A DNA stretch of 64,000 bases, taken from positions 28,664,792 to 28,728,791 of the forward strand of contig JAOWCC010001501.1 in the NCBI GenBank assembly GCA_030867875.1, written 5' to 3'. Below, in pieces: positions 1 to 11,417 of the stretch (positions within the stretch are counted from its first letter, which is position 1; each line of letters opens with the position of its first letter). Made by a program: the position numbers and the translations under genes. A model generated the notes under the pieces. The model searched no databases. It worked only from the letters and a program-made list of their open reading frames with translations, and was not told the DNA's origin. The DNA is from Actinernus sp. WN-2022. Its lineage: Eukaryota; Cnidaria; Anthozoa; Actiniaria; Actinernidae.

Positions 1-125
1 TTTAATAGTTTCATAGCTTTACAAGTAGGAAAGAAAACAAGACAACTGAGGGAAAGCCGGAAACAGGAGTGAACTTCAGTCATGAATAGGTTATCCGTAC
101 AAAAAGCCAAAATAAGTACGTACAC
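1..125. repeat. Partial copy of the spacer of the LINE-array unit
   Basis: The first ~125 bases match, with point differences and small indels, stretches at about 26395-26545 and 31380-31530 (shared words include 'acaagtaggaaagaaaac' and 'gaaagccggaaacaggag'). Those two stretches lie inside tandem LINE-array units, so the window opens inside another dispersed copy of the same repeat. No coding frame is evident. Confidence 0.75.
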
Positions 126-130
126 TGTAA

Positions 131-430
131 ATTGAAAAGAGCCATTTCGGCCCCAAAAATGGGGCCAAAACGGTGAGTAAAATTTGGTGTTAATTTTGGG
201 GCTGTTTTGGTCCCATTAGAATGGAGCTAAAACAGCCCCAAGTTGTGGAGCTAATTTGACCCCAGCTTTTGGGCTGAATTAGACCTTTTTAAGTGCTGAT
301 TTGGAAGACACTGGGGTCAATTTGGGTTTTATGGAAGCAGAAACAGCCCCAAAATAATTAGCCCCCAAAGAAACAACCCTCCCAAAAAGAGCTATTTTAG
401 CTCAAAGAAGGGCTGTTTTGATCTTTCTTT
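131..430. repeat. Degenerate GGCCCCAAAA-type short repeats
   Basis: A 300-base stretch is built from imperfect, both-strand copies of words such as 'ggggctgttttgg', 'ggggccaaaac' and 'aaacagcccc'. The outer parts are loosely inverted relative to each other ('agagccatttcgg' near the left, 'agagctattttagctc' near the right), as in a decayed foldback element. No clean terminal repeat or target duplication was found. Confidence 0.5.
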
Positions 431-1055
431 GTAATTTGGAACCCAGAAAAGATTTCACTATATTTCCCAGGATAAATAAATATTTCTTCCAACTTAACTC
501 ATTTCAATAATAGCCAAACAGAATTTCTAGATTGTAAATTCACATTTATTCAAATATTTCCATGACTGCAGTTTACATTTTAGTGCATAAAACTTTTCAT
601 GTCATAAAATACACGAGATAAATACATGAGATAAGACAAGTAATGTAACCTCAAGTCAACTATTAAAGCAATGCAGGGTTGACTTACTATAACATAACAA
701 AAATGGCACAATCAACGCTATTGACACAACTTGTGCAAGCATTTCTAACATACAAAATTATATATACATAAGATACATGTACATGCTCTCAGTTCAGTCC
801 CCAAAAACGTGATTAGCACGAATCCAAGGTAAATTACCATGGCAACAAAATTTTAATAGTCTCTTACCAGAATTACCACGGGATTAGTGCTAATCTGCAT
901 GCTTTCTGGAAATGGACCCTGAAACATGTACATGTATGAGTATACTATATATAAATAGACCAGCTTCAACGGTTAAAGCACTTAATATATAGATAGCATT
1001 CATATAAGTGAGGTGGCAGACACTAAAGTCTGACCAGCTCTTTCAATCCCAACGC
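431..1055. other. AT-rich stretch with no recognised feature
   Basis: Frames are short and stop-rich, no known protein motif is visible, and no strong inverted or tandem repeat was noticed. It ends where the first TAGCCTG element begins. Confidence 0.5.
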
Positions 1056-1212
1056 TAGCCTGCAAAAGCTGAGTTGCATCTTTGTGCTCACTCCAAAACC
1101 GTTTCCCCAAAGAAACGCCTACAGAACGAGCAACAAAATTTCATACTGGTCTTTGACCTGAATCTTGGCAAAAAAATTGATTGGTCAATCACAGATCCTT
1201 TTGTCTTCTGTG

Positions 1213-1910
1213 TATATTTTCCCCCAACAAACTTTGAGTGCAAAGCAAGCATAGGGAAGTAGTCTTTGGATGTTTTTAAACATTGTGTCAAAGAGCTGGG
1301 CCATGCTTTTGGCTTAAAATCCTTCACCAACAGTCAGATCAATTCCTTATGGGCCTGTTGTTGTGATGGTACATGTAAATATGTATTTGAGCTTACCAAT
1401 GAGATTTGAATGTACATGTAACTTGTACTCATTCAGTTTGCTGTACCGCCACACAATTTCAAGGCTAACTTCACTTTGCTATTTGAGAAGAGCTGTATTA
1501 GTTCATTACAGTAGATTTGATCACCTGCTATACCAATCAATTATTCTTGCTACACCCTAGTTTGTATCATGGTCATAATGGTATCCATCTGAAGTTTGAG
1601 ATTAATGTGTTTGACTAATAATTTGAGTTTGTACATGTATACACATAGAGTTTGTACATACACAAGAGTCAAGATATGCTTCAAACTTTCTGTGTTACCG
1701 GACAACAAACTGAATGAGACTTTCAGTCAAGTCTCATCGGTAAACACAAATACATCACAACAGTTGCATTAGGAATTGACCTGACTGTTGGTGAGGGATT
1801 CAAAGCTAAAAGCAGGGCTAAAAGCACTCTTTGACGCAATGTTTAAAGACATCCAAAGACAATCTTTCCCTACACTTGCTTTGCAATTTGCACTCAAAGC
1901 TTGTTCAAAA
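1213..1910. repeat. Inverted repeat nested in the left arm of E1
   Basis: Bases 1213-1347 reappear inverted at about 1768-1910, sharing features such as 'gtctttggatgt', 'aaacattg' and 'caccaacagtcag'. The two halves enclose ~420 bases of AT-rich sequence. The matching place in the right arm of E1 lacks this block, so it is best read as a foldback insertion. No target duplication could be fixed. Confidence 0.55.
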
Positions 1911-1966
1911 TAATAATTTATGCACGATTGGCCAATCATCAATCCTTCCCTTACCAAAATTGAGTA

Positions 1967-2500
1967 CATTTGGGGTATACTTCATTTGTACCTAAAGTAT
2001 ACCCCAAACCTACCCGAAATAGGTACAAAATAGGTATACCTAAAGTAGCGCACTTTTGGAACCATTATGGGTACATCTGAGGTATACCTCAAATGTACCT
2101 CTTTAACTAAAGACAGTACTACAAATAATATTCAAAAAAATGTGGGGTATACCTCATTTGTACCTAAATTATACCCCAAACGTACCCGAAATAGGTACAA
2201 AATAGGTATACCTAAAGTAGCGCACTTTTGGAACCATTATGGGTACATCTGAGGTATACCTCAAATGTACCTCTTTAACTAAAGACAGTACTACAAATAA
2301 TATTCAAAAAAATGTGGGGTATACCTCATTTGTACCTAAATTATACCCCAAACGTACCCAAAATAGGTACATACTAGGTATATCCAAAGTATCACACTTT
2401 TGGGAACCTGCATTTTGGGTACACTTGAGGTATACCACAAATGTACCTCTTCAACTAGACTGTACTCCGAAATACTGCATGTACACCTGCAGGTAGGGTA
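1967..2500. repeat. GTAC-rich tandem repeat, period 172 bp, ~2.9 copies
   Basis: Copies start near 1967 (partial), 2067 and 2239; the two best copies are almost identical over 172 bases. Each is dense in palindromic GTAC and GTATAC words (for example 'ggggtatacctcatttgtac'). The matching words lie inverted at 5800-5885 in the other arm of E1. The short frames predicted here are translations of the repeat, not genes. Confidence 0.85.
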
Positions 2501-3467
2501 TATAACTTTTGCAGGCATTCAAGGTGTACTTAAAAAGTTCCACCAATGATGTTGAAACTCGTAAATCTTAGATATATTTTTTATTACTTGAACTGATCAT
2601 TAAGCAAATGCTACAAGGTACAATTTGGCCAGAAATGCCATTTGCAGTATAAAAATTTAGTCTGATTCAAAAATAGTCCAACTGAAACTATAACCACAAT
2701 TTGATTTGTAATAATCTTCACTTTAACTTTTGTTTTTGGATGTTTCAATAACATTGGACTCAGCTGCATAATAGTGCCTTGTCTTGCTCTCCATGGAATC
2801 AGCATTCTTCAGTTTCATCTGTTTGCTTTATTGTTCTACAAGAAACAAATGTATACTCTATAGATTACCAACCAGGCATGGGTTTCAATTGATAAGTGCA
2901 TTATATATATTTTATACACTAGAAAATAACCGGTTACTTTGTGCTGAAATTCATCAAATTGTATTGAAAAACTAAAACCATACCATTGTCTTGCAACTGA
3001 TTTCAGTATGACATGCATAGAGATAGATAATAATAATTATTTGACATACTGATTCGACACAATCATTCTGAGAAAAATTATGCTTCTGTTCTGCAACGCA
3101 ATATGTTGGCAGTCTGTAAGATACTTGGAATAAAAATAAGAAACTAAATAATTTGATTTGGTACCTCAAAACCATCATAAACCAGTGAGCCTGGTTACAA
3201 AGCATGTTGAATGGTTGTGTCGAACGAGTACATATCTATGCTGAATGATTCCAGCCCTATATACATGTAATGGCTAAACTGCAGAACACAATGCCACTTC
3301 AGTGCCACTTAAAAAGATGACTTGAAAACTTTGTTAAATTCTCCATTATAGTTCAGGTTTATTTACACTCGTTATATGAACGATTTTAGGTTTTAAATGG
3401 TTAGGGTTTTTTATTTGGCCATGGGGGTTAGGTTTTTAGAACTAATTATATAAGTGGTGTTGTATTT
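2501..3467. other. Interior of E1, nothing recognised
   Basis: AT-rich sequence with only short frames. No protein motif, clear inverted repeat or tandem repeat was seen before the MITE at 3468. Confidence 0.45.
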
Positions 3468-3793
3468 GGGCTATTGCACTTAATTTTCGTACCCCCCCTG
3501 TTGAGGACCATATTTTGAGTTGTACCCTAAAGAATTCCTCTGAAATTAAAAACACCTGAAGAATTCCATGGTGGAAAGTAGTGTTACCCTGAAGAATTGA
3601 CTTCAACCCCTGAAGAATTGTCCAAATATTCACTTTATCCCCAAAGAATTCCTCTAAATTTGATATGTGCCCCCAAAGAATTCCTCTCTATTTATATGGT
3701 ATCCCCAAAGAATTCCTTGAAAAATTATCTGGTGACCCTGCAGAATTCCTTGGTCCTCAACAGGGGGGGTACGAAAATTAAGTGCAATAGCCC
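3468..3793. mobile_element. MITE with perfect 43-bp terminal inverted repeats and an internal minisatellite
   Basis: Bases 3468-3510 (starting GGGCTATTGCACTTAA) are the exact reverse complement of 3751-3793, giving 43-bp terminal inverted repeats with no mismatch. TTT borders both ends and may be the target duplication. The interior is a degenerate tandem array of about eight units of ~21-34 bases, each centred on a word like 'cccnaaagaattcct'. With 326 bases and no coding capacity it is a non-autonomous DNA element. Perfect ends around a diverged array suggest recent mobility or copy-correction of the ends. Confidence 0.9.
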
Positions 3794-4693
3794 TTTGCTA
3801 GTTGCTCCTTAATTTGAAAAAGCTAAATAAACATGAAATGTATATCTAGTTTGCCATGGTGTTATTGCATGTATGGTAGACCTACATGTACATGTATGTG
3901 TTTCTAAGTGGCAGTAAAAAAACAATCAGATCGAGTGCAGATCAGATTTGAGGTAGAAATAATACGGCTCCGAAATTTCTTTTAATCAACTGCATGATAA
4001 CACAAAATTATATATAAATTAAGTGCGTGTGTATATCACTACATGGTACATCATGGTACATGTACTTAATCCAAAGCAACTGATCGAGACTAGCTCGTGA
4101 TGCATGCACAGATCAGAGGTACAACTAGGCGATGAACATGTACAAGAAATTATGATGTAAAAATTACCAAAGTCCAAAGGTTTTGCTCTACATCCATGAT
4201 CACAAAACACAATTAATTCACAAGCAATTTACCTTAAATATGCGAGTAATATCCTGAGGATTCCAATAAAGAAGAAGAACGCACGTCTGATATGGTTGCG
4301 GGTATTTGTTGAACATATGACATATCCCTCCTGAGCAAAGACCGTTGGAAATTTAACGACTTCACATTTTGAGCGCCAGAACTGTTCCGGTAATCTGATT
4401 GGTTATGTCTTATGATGCTGACAGTGACATTCCAAAAATACTCGCTGTTCAATTTCGGATGCCTTTGAACGGTTTCCTTGATTAAAAAAGTCGGGAAAGC
4501 ACTCCTCTTTTCCTAAATGCCTGCTTATCCAGAAAGGAAAAGGTTTTGATGGCACGAGAATAAGAAGAACTAGTCATCAAATGGTTTAACTTCAAGACGC
4601 CAGTTCGCTACGTTTAGGGTCCGCCATCTTGTTTTGATGTGGTTACTGCTGACCAACTGTTGAAACATGCGGGCACATCCAAGGTATTGTTGA
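3794..4693. other. Interior of E1, nothing recognised
   Basis: Mixed AT-rich sequence with only short frames. A small run of ATG- and GTAC-rich words is present, but no gene, RNA or clear repeat could be supported. Confidence 0.4.
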
Positions 4694-4927
4694 CACACAG
4701 GCTACCCGAGCGTAAGGTTTTTGATTAGAAAGAAATAATCACCCGAATGCGCTGAAATTGCACACAGACACAGCATATTAACTGACAACCACACAAGTAA
4801 AGTCTAATTTCTTTTATTTCAATATTTACAGAATTATTGCAATTTCTAAAAACTATAAATTCCCAGTCATCTTGTAAAATAAACGGTTAATCAAAACCTT
4901 ACGCTTGAGTACATTGTAGCCTGTGGT
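4694..4927. repeat. Foldback repeat with 'aagcgtaaggtttttgatta' arms
   Basis: The arm at 4694-4728 (cacaggctac, then gcgtaaggtttttgatta) returns inverted at about 4886-4926. The right copy has about 10 extra bases in the arm. The ~160-base loop shows no coding frame. This fits a short decayed MITE. Confidence 0.55.
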
Positions 4928-5364
4928 CGATGATGGCTAAAATCGATATCTCAATCAAGTCTCAAGTCACTATTTACACAGATACACAATTACTAACATT
5001 ACATTAAAAAGAGAAGAGGAAAAAAGGAAGAATGTGTTGATTATATGTTCGTGCGCAGTGATCAAAGGAGCAAAAGCTTTCGAGTTGATCACTGCCTAGA
5101 AATATTTTCATTCTTTAACCCTGCTTTAACTCGTGCAGTCATGAATAAATTAATTTCAAGAAAGAATATTATGAAATCAATTTAATTTTGATTAATAAAT
5201 ATTACTTATCTGTCTGAAATATGTTGTGTCGTAATTTATGCACTGAATAAGTGAATTTATAAACACCATGATCATATGTTTTTCTGTCATATACGTTTCA
5301 GTGGTTTGTCTGTCATATGTTTTAGTGGCTTTTTGTCATATGTTTTGTCATGCATATTTTAGTG

Positions 5365-5447
5365 GCAATTATGTTACCAACCACTTACCGACCACTTACC
5401 AACCACTTACCGACACAGTTTTACCGACCACTTACCGACCACTTTTT
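5365..5447. repeat. Short tandem repeat of accaCTTACCg, ~11-12 bp period
   Basis: The words 'accacttaccga' and 'accacttaccaa' recur about six times in a row, with one spacer. It is a minisatellite lying just before the GTAC-rich array of the right arm of E1. Confidence 0.75.
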
Positions 5448-5514
5448 TTCGGTGCAGATTTTTCACTTTAGCCATGTAAAAATATATAAAATTATCTGAT
5501 TCTCCAGAAGTAAT

Positions 5515-5885
5515 TAAAGTACATGTGAAGTGTACCTGAAGTGTACCCATTCCTTGAGGTTTATACAGGACTATGGAGAGGTACATTTGGGGTACATGCG
5601 AAGTGTACCTCAAGTGTACCCATTCCTTGAGGTTTATGCAGGAGTATGGAGATTTACATTTGGGGTACATGTAAAGTGTACCTCAAGTGTACCCCATTCC
5701 TTGAGGTTTATCCAAGAGTATTTAAGGTACATTTGGAGTACAGTGGAGTGTGCCTTAAGTATACCTCAAACACTCCACTAAAACATTGAGGTCCATTCTT
5801 GGTATACCTAGATTGTACCTAATCTCACATAGGTACATTTGGGGTATACCTTAGGTACAGGTGAGGTATACTTTTGTGTACCCGA
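5515..5885. repeat. GTAC-rich tandem repeat, ~75-bp period, right arm of E1
   Basis: Three units begin near 5519, 5581 and 5656, each with 'gtgtacctcaagtgtaccc' and 'attccttgaggtttat'. They decay into further 'ggtacatttggggtatacc' words up to 5885. The last part is the inverse of the 1967-2500 array in the left arm. Confidence 0.8.
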
Positions 5886-6589
5886 TTTTGGTAAGGGTTT
5901 TGTCTTCTATATTTTTGACCAGATTCAGGGCAAAAATACATCATCAATATGGAATTTTGTCGCTCGCCCTACAGACATTTCTTTGGGGGAAGCCATTTCG
6001 GAGCGAGCACAAAGATGCAGCTGCTTTTGCAGGCTAGGACAATGCTAACATCAATGAGTTTTATGATTTTATATCAGTGCTTCAAAAAACATTTACTTTA
6101 TGAAAAATGCCATATTACAAACACCTTACTGACCATGCTAGCCTGGGAAACCAGCTGACTCTTATAGCTCCCCCACTCGCGAAAGAGACGTCTGGGCAGC
6201 GAGGCAGAAAATTCCATACTGATTACGTAGCAGATACAGATACATTTAGCTGTTTCACAATGCATAAATTAGTTGCAATTCTCAGAAGCCGATGCGAACA
6301 ACAGAGTTCTTTTCAAGGAATATAACTACTGAGGCTGCTCGTTTGCTTGGCAGGTGCTGTTGGTGGCTCCTTTGCATACATATAGTTCTTTCAGCTGCTA
6401 GTAAAGCGAAATGTCGTACTGTGAAAACATTTACACTGAGTAAAGTGATAAAAAACTGGTACTAATTTCATATAAACCTACACACACTGAGCTATCACAG
6501 AACACTGGATGAGTGGTTGTTGCTGGATAAATTGTTCAGGGCCACTCTTCAAGCCGGATCTTTTGCTAGGCAGTGAATCTCTGCTATAA

Positions 6590-7935
6590 ATAAACATTAC
6601 ATGTATTAAAGTGCACTCCCTTATGAAAATAAGCAAATTTTTTTTTACTTGAAGACTACTTGATGTGTATTTGCAGTTTATATTTTTTCTGTACTTGCAA
6701 GGTACCTGCATTGTGTTTGAAAAGTGTACTTGAACTATATTTGTTTTATCCCTTATAGCTACTTGATGGCTAAAGTATAGAGTATACTTGAGCTGTACCT
6801 TTTTGTACTTTCATTATATTTGTTTTATATTTGTTTTATGGTTGTAATGTACCTGTATTTGAAACATCAAGTACATATTTGTTGTGTAGTTGGTAAGTAC
6901 TTGAAATATATTTGCAAAATAGTACTTGAAGTGTTCCAGTTTACTACTTGAGCAATATTTGCACAAACTGACAAGCATTTCAGAGTTAGGGGGAAATAGT
7001 ACCTAAACCAGACTTGAAGTGTACTTGTTGCTGATACTTGATTAATACTTGAATTGTAATTTCAAAGTTCATGCAGGTCTATATTTGTACGCTACTTGTT
7101 AATGGTTGAATGCTACTTGACTAGTTCTAGACTCCTTGCAATATACTTGACCCTCCCTGACTTGTACCTTTTTGGTCATTGAATTATATTTGCAATATTC
7201 TTGAAATATACTTGGAATATACCTGTATTTGAAACATCAAATACACATTTTATTTTATTTAGTCGATCTGAAAATTAACTTGAAATGTACCCTAAATATA
7301 CTTGAAATGTATACCTGCAAACTACTTGACTTTTAATTTCAACACTTATGCAGATCTGTATTTGCACACTATTTTATTACTGGTTGAATGGTGCTAATGA
7401 CTGATCCTAGAATCCTTGCAAAATACTAGACTTTTACCATTTTGTCATTGAATTATATTTGCAATGTTCTTGAAATAGACCTGTATGTGAATTAATTAAA
7501 CATCGAACAACTGTCACAGATCTGAAAATTAACTTGAAATGTGCCCAAAATATACTTGAAATGTATACCTGGAAACTACTTGAACTGTAAATTCAATATT
7601 CATGCAGGCCTATAGGTCTGTATTTGCACACTATTGTATTGCTGGTTGAATGCTACTTGACTGATCCTAGAGTTCCTGCAATATACTTGACTTGTACCTT
7701 TTTGTCATTGAATTATATTTGCAATGTTCTTGAAATAGACCTGTATGTGAAACATCAAACAATATTGATTATTAATTCGCCACTGAACTGAAAATGATCT
7801 TGAAATGTACATGTACCTAGCATATACTTGAAACGTGTACCGCAAACTTCTTGAACTGTAATTTTAACATTCCTGCTGTTCTGTATTTGTACTGTTTTGT
7901 TACTGGATGAATTAATGCTTCATATTCTTGACTGA
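6590..7935. repeat. TACTTGAA-rich array in left arm of E2, ~265-bp tandem units
   Basis: From about 7020 to 7935, four units of roughly 255-277 bases can be aligned by the recurring words 'gcaggtctatatttg', 'ggttgaatgctacttgac' and 'gaaattaacttgaaatgt'. Upstream (6590-7020) the same short words (TACTTGAA, ATATTTGCA) occur without a clean period. One such unit is found inverted at 11230-11400 in the opposite arm. Confidence 0.8.
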
Positions 7936-8744
7936 TCTTAGGGTTATTGCAATATACTTATATATATACAGTAGGTAATTGAACTGGGAAAATAGCCCTG
8001 TTGCCAATATATTATCTACATCTCTCAGTGCTATGATCAACAAAACAGTCGAGTAACTTTTAGTTATTTGTTTATTTAAAAGTCGTCGTTGCTGACTGTA
8101 GCAAAACTATAAAAAAACGGAAATCACGAGTGCTGCCTCCCGGCAGGGAAGACTCAACCACTGAGTTATTAACTCCGAATACAGGGGCTGGAAAATGCAA
8201 GGAATTGAAAGCTTTTTGAGTTACAACCAGAAGAGGGTTTGGATTGACCAGTACGTAGATCAGAACATAGTTCACGATACAATATTGGCAACGTTTCAAG
8301 TTATAACGACATGGCATTTTCAACAACATTATACCCGCTTCTCACTCTTTAGCTGCAGACAGCAAAACCATGTGGCGCCGTTTTACATGTTTGGACATCC
8401 TTGACAACTTTTTTTCTTCGTCAAGCACCTTTATGGTCACAGCTATATTGATAAAAAATATTTCAAAGTTGTAATCTTTAAGATTTACGTAAACACGCGG
8501 GCTGTTAGCGACTTCGCTTTGGTAGAATTCGGACTGTTTATGACTAGGAACACGGCCAAAAATACAAGCGAGTAAAAAAATGAAATATAGATACCATTCA
8601 TAACTGCCGTTTATCTTGGTTGTTATGTACATGTAGGAAATCTCACCGTAAATCCCGCCATATAATGTGTTAAACTACATTCTACAGTTGTAAACAATTC
8701 GCATGTGAATCATGCCTGTCACTCGATACACAGTGGCGTTTTCG
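7936..8744. other. Centre of E2, left part; nothing recognised
   Basis: Only short frames are present, the longest being 96 codons on the minus strand at 8342-8632. Its translation resembles no family I know and has one hydrophobic run that may be chance. No splice-supported exon or RNA gene was seen. Confidence 0.4.
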
Positions 8745-9700
8745 GTAATTACTCGGGCTGCCTGTGGCAGCGCCGAGTCTTAAAATGCAAGTCGTTATTA
8801 TTATTATTTTTATTTCATGTCAGACGGCTTCTGCGCATGCGTTAAAGGTCAAATTCAAACCAATCAGATTGCACTGTGCTGGTCACGCAACAATCGCCAG
8901 GTTAATGTATTTACATAAGTGAATACAGTAAATCAAAATGGTCGACCCGCGAGGGCGAAAGCCTTCCAACAGGCTCAGGATATTTCAGCTGGCGCTCTTG
9001 TTGACCATAAAAATACATGAACAACCAGGAGCCGGAATACATTCGATCAGCGCTGTTTGGACAGATCCAATGTACATTTAGAAACGTAAGCGAAATACAA
9101 TATCCAAACACGTTTGGATATCAACGGGTATCGAATTATCATCAAAGGTTAGATCTCGTCAGGCGCGCTCAGATAAGAAAGTTCAAAGCTCTCAGACAAG
9201 GCGAGACAAGGAGTTATCACTTTCAATGAGTCATTGTCGGAAATCTATTCCATCGTGGGCGGTCTTGTACAGCTAAGGCATGTTTTACGACAGAATAACC
9301 AGAGTCTTTCTACTGGATTGAGAGCTCGAGACATTATACATGTCGGCTAATATGGGGAAAACTGAAACGAAAAATGAACTTTGACGGCAGAAACCCTCAA
9401 TTGAGCCAAGTGGAATAGTTACATGATCCGCTAAGATTTTTACAAATCTTAGTTAAGCAGATGTTTTCAGTGTATGCCAACTGAAATGCGGCAACTACAC
9501 GAACAAGAAGCATGAACTGCCAGCAAAGAGAGAGGAAAAAGTATTTGAAATGCACAGCGCTAGCTGAAATAGGGCATATATATAATATCTGAGACGTTAA
9601 ATTACGTTACTGTGAAGAGGATCAAAATTCAAGTTTTGTAGCTTCAGACTGTCTTCTGCCGTGACTCGTGAGAGAAATTGGAAAAGATCTAGCTGTTTCA
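8745..9700 (+). repeat. Hairpin-headed dispersed repeat (copy 1)
   Basis: It opens with a double stem (ACTCGG, then GCTGCC/GGCAGC around TGT, then CCGAGT), a T/A-rich run, and 'caaaccaatcagattgcact'. Further on, 'ttttacgacagaataacc' matches 'ttttacgacaggataact' in the copy at 57105. Copies at 57105-57560 and 58975-59370 share the same order: head hairpin, T-rich run, 'aaccaatcaga', then a few hundred bases. No coding frame is shared, and the family type is unknown. Confidence 0.6.
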
Positions 9701-10442
9701 TTCAGACACTGGCAAATTTATTGAAAGCTACGGGCTTACTTTATGAGATTATTATTCATTGTAGAATGAAAGGAAACAGGTTAGCTGAAAGTTAAGTTCG
9801 AGGTAGGCTTCGACTTTCATTCCGATTCAGTGCATATGTGCACGAAGGTGGGTGCTGTCAACATCACTACCAAAAGATCCAAAACGAAAGTTCAGTTACG
9901 TAAGTACTGTAAGTAAACTCTTTTTGATTTGAATAAATTTCCTCTCAGTTTGTCTGTTAATGTACTTTTTCTTCTAATTATCGCTTTATTTAACATCTGT
10001 GATTTAGAGTATGCGTACCTCAGAATAAATTATTTGAAAGGTCAACTGAATTCTTGTTTCGATAAGCGCAAATGTTTTTTGTGAAACAGTCTGTGTATAT
10101 AGAAGCGGCTTAATAGAAGAGCTTTCTCATTTATAGGAATTACAATTTTTTTTCTTGCTATGAAATTTATGTTTCATTTCACATTTATTCATACAGTTTT
10201 AGCCGGACATTTCCCCGAGTTTTTGATCTATTGTCAATCAAATTCAAAGTCTGAATATGTCATTGTATTGCATTTATACACTTGAATTGCCAGTGTTCTG
10301 TTGTTCGAATCCTGCGTTATCATAGTCATGCCATAAAAGCGATTAATAGACCAGTCTGTTTTTTTGACGTTCTCACTGGCGAATTAAAGCACGACTTGAT
10401 ACTAAGAGGATTTCAAATGAAAGTGTATTTCATCTTCAATCT

Positions 10443-10510
10443 CATGTGGCCCGAGTGAAAGCCCAGATGGGCTCTTGTTTATTTTGATTGATTCTCATTG
10501 GATGTTACAC
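10443..10510 (+). repeat. Head fragment of the hairpin-headed repeat (copy 2)
   Basis: The string GGCCCGAGTGAA is followed by a 5-bp stem AGCCC/GGGCT around AGAT, then CTCTTGTTTATTTTGATTG. The same layout with different stem bases is at 58977 and 62264. Only the head is recognisable here. Confidence 0.6.
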
Positions 10511-10814
10511 AATGAAGCTGTCAATTCAATGTCTGGACACTGTAACATGTACCACGCGTGACATAGTCCTTTATGTTATTCATGATATGTATATAGGTTA
10601 TATTTATTTCTCGTAAATGTTCTCTTCATCTCTTCATTCCTCTCTCTATATATATACCGATATAGTAGTTCTCCAAGCGAGGGCCTCTGGAACCGGCCCA
10701 TGGTAAAATGCTTCGCGATTCGAAAAATCATGTAAAATGCCTCTATAAAATGATATAAACCCTGACGTATACGATCACTTCGTTAATAAAATAATTACTA
10801 TTCAAGTTCAAATA

Positions 10815-10921
10815 TTCCCTGCTAGCAGAGGTCTCTCACTGTCTTGGTAAAATGTTTCTCGTTTCTTGGTAAAATGTTTCTCGTTTCCGACAGAAAGAGA
10901 TCAGACCTCTGCCAGCAGGGC
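10815..10921. repeat. Small foldback with CCCTGCTAGCAGAGGTCT ends
   Basis: The 18-base end CCCTGCTRGCAGAGGTCT occurs at 10817 and inverted at 10920. Between them, a 22-base word starting 'ttggtaaaatgtttctc' is repeated in tandem. Related words ('agcagcggtctct', 'ggtaaaat') occur near 34235 in element E3, so both larger elements carry relatives of this piece. Confidence 0.55.
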
Positions 10922-11225
10922 ATACAGCTATCAGGACATGTAAATGATGTAGGGTTGAATTGAACCCGCCCGGTGTTGAAGCCTTTAGAGCCATTTATAC
11001 AAATCACAAATCACAAATTTAATGATCTCATCTTACCTCGTTTGTCTTGAAAGGCTTACTCCAAAGGTTTGCCTTTTCTTGAAGCCATATTATACAGATA
11101 TCGCGAAGAGATCACACATACGTCGTACCGAAAACCGTTGGTAAAATAAAAATGGCACAACAATACACAATGCAATGCCAACCGTTCAAATCAATCCCAC
11201 AATGCACCAATGCATCCCATAATGC
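10922..11225. other. Centre of E2, right part; nothing recognised
   Basis: This run leads into the right arm and contains several 'cacaatgcaatgc'-like short words. No coding or RNA signal was seen. Confidence 0.4.
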
Positions 11226-11417
11226 AATGAAGCCCTTCTTGGCAGTCAAGTACCATTCAACCAGTACTAAAATAGTGTGCAAATACAGACCTAGTAGCCT
11301 GCAAGAAAATTGAATTTACCGTTTAAGTAGTTTGCAGGTACACATTTCAAGTATATTTTGGGCACATTTCAAGTTCATTTTCAGATCTGTGACAATTAAT
11401 AAACATGTATGCATGCA

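Larger units (their letters stand above)
1056..6036. mobile_element. Long inverted-repeat element E1 (TAGCCTG termini)
   Basis: The left end reads TAGCCTGCAAAAGCTGAG and the right end is its inverse with small differences. About 120 bases of arm (1056-1175) match 5917-6036 in inverted orientation. Further in, GTAC-rich tandem repeats at 1967-2500 and 5515-5885 are also inverted relative to each other. The element would be 4,981 bases long. The left arm is further interrupted by an inverted-repeat insertion at about 1213-1910, and the interior holds a 326-bp MITE (3468-3793). No open frame longer than 96 codons lies inside, so it is non-autonomous. The nine bases flanking each end (TCCCAACGC and GGACAATGC) agree at only five positions, so the exact borders are less certain than those of the neighbouring element E2, which shares the TAGCCTG start. 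Confidence 0.6.

Noticed and set aside
2067..2496. Two frames starting with the same MGTSEVYLKCTSLTKD peptide
   Set aside because: The frames are exactly 172 bp apart because they lie in a 172-bp tandem repeat.
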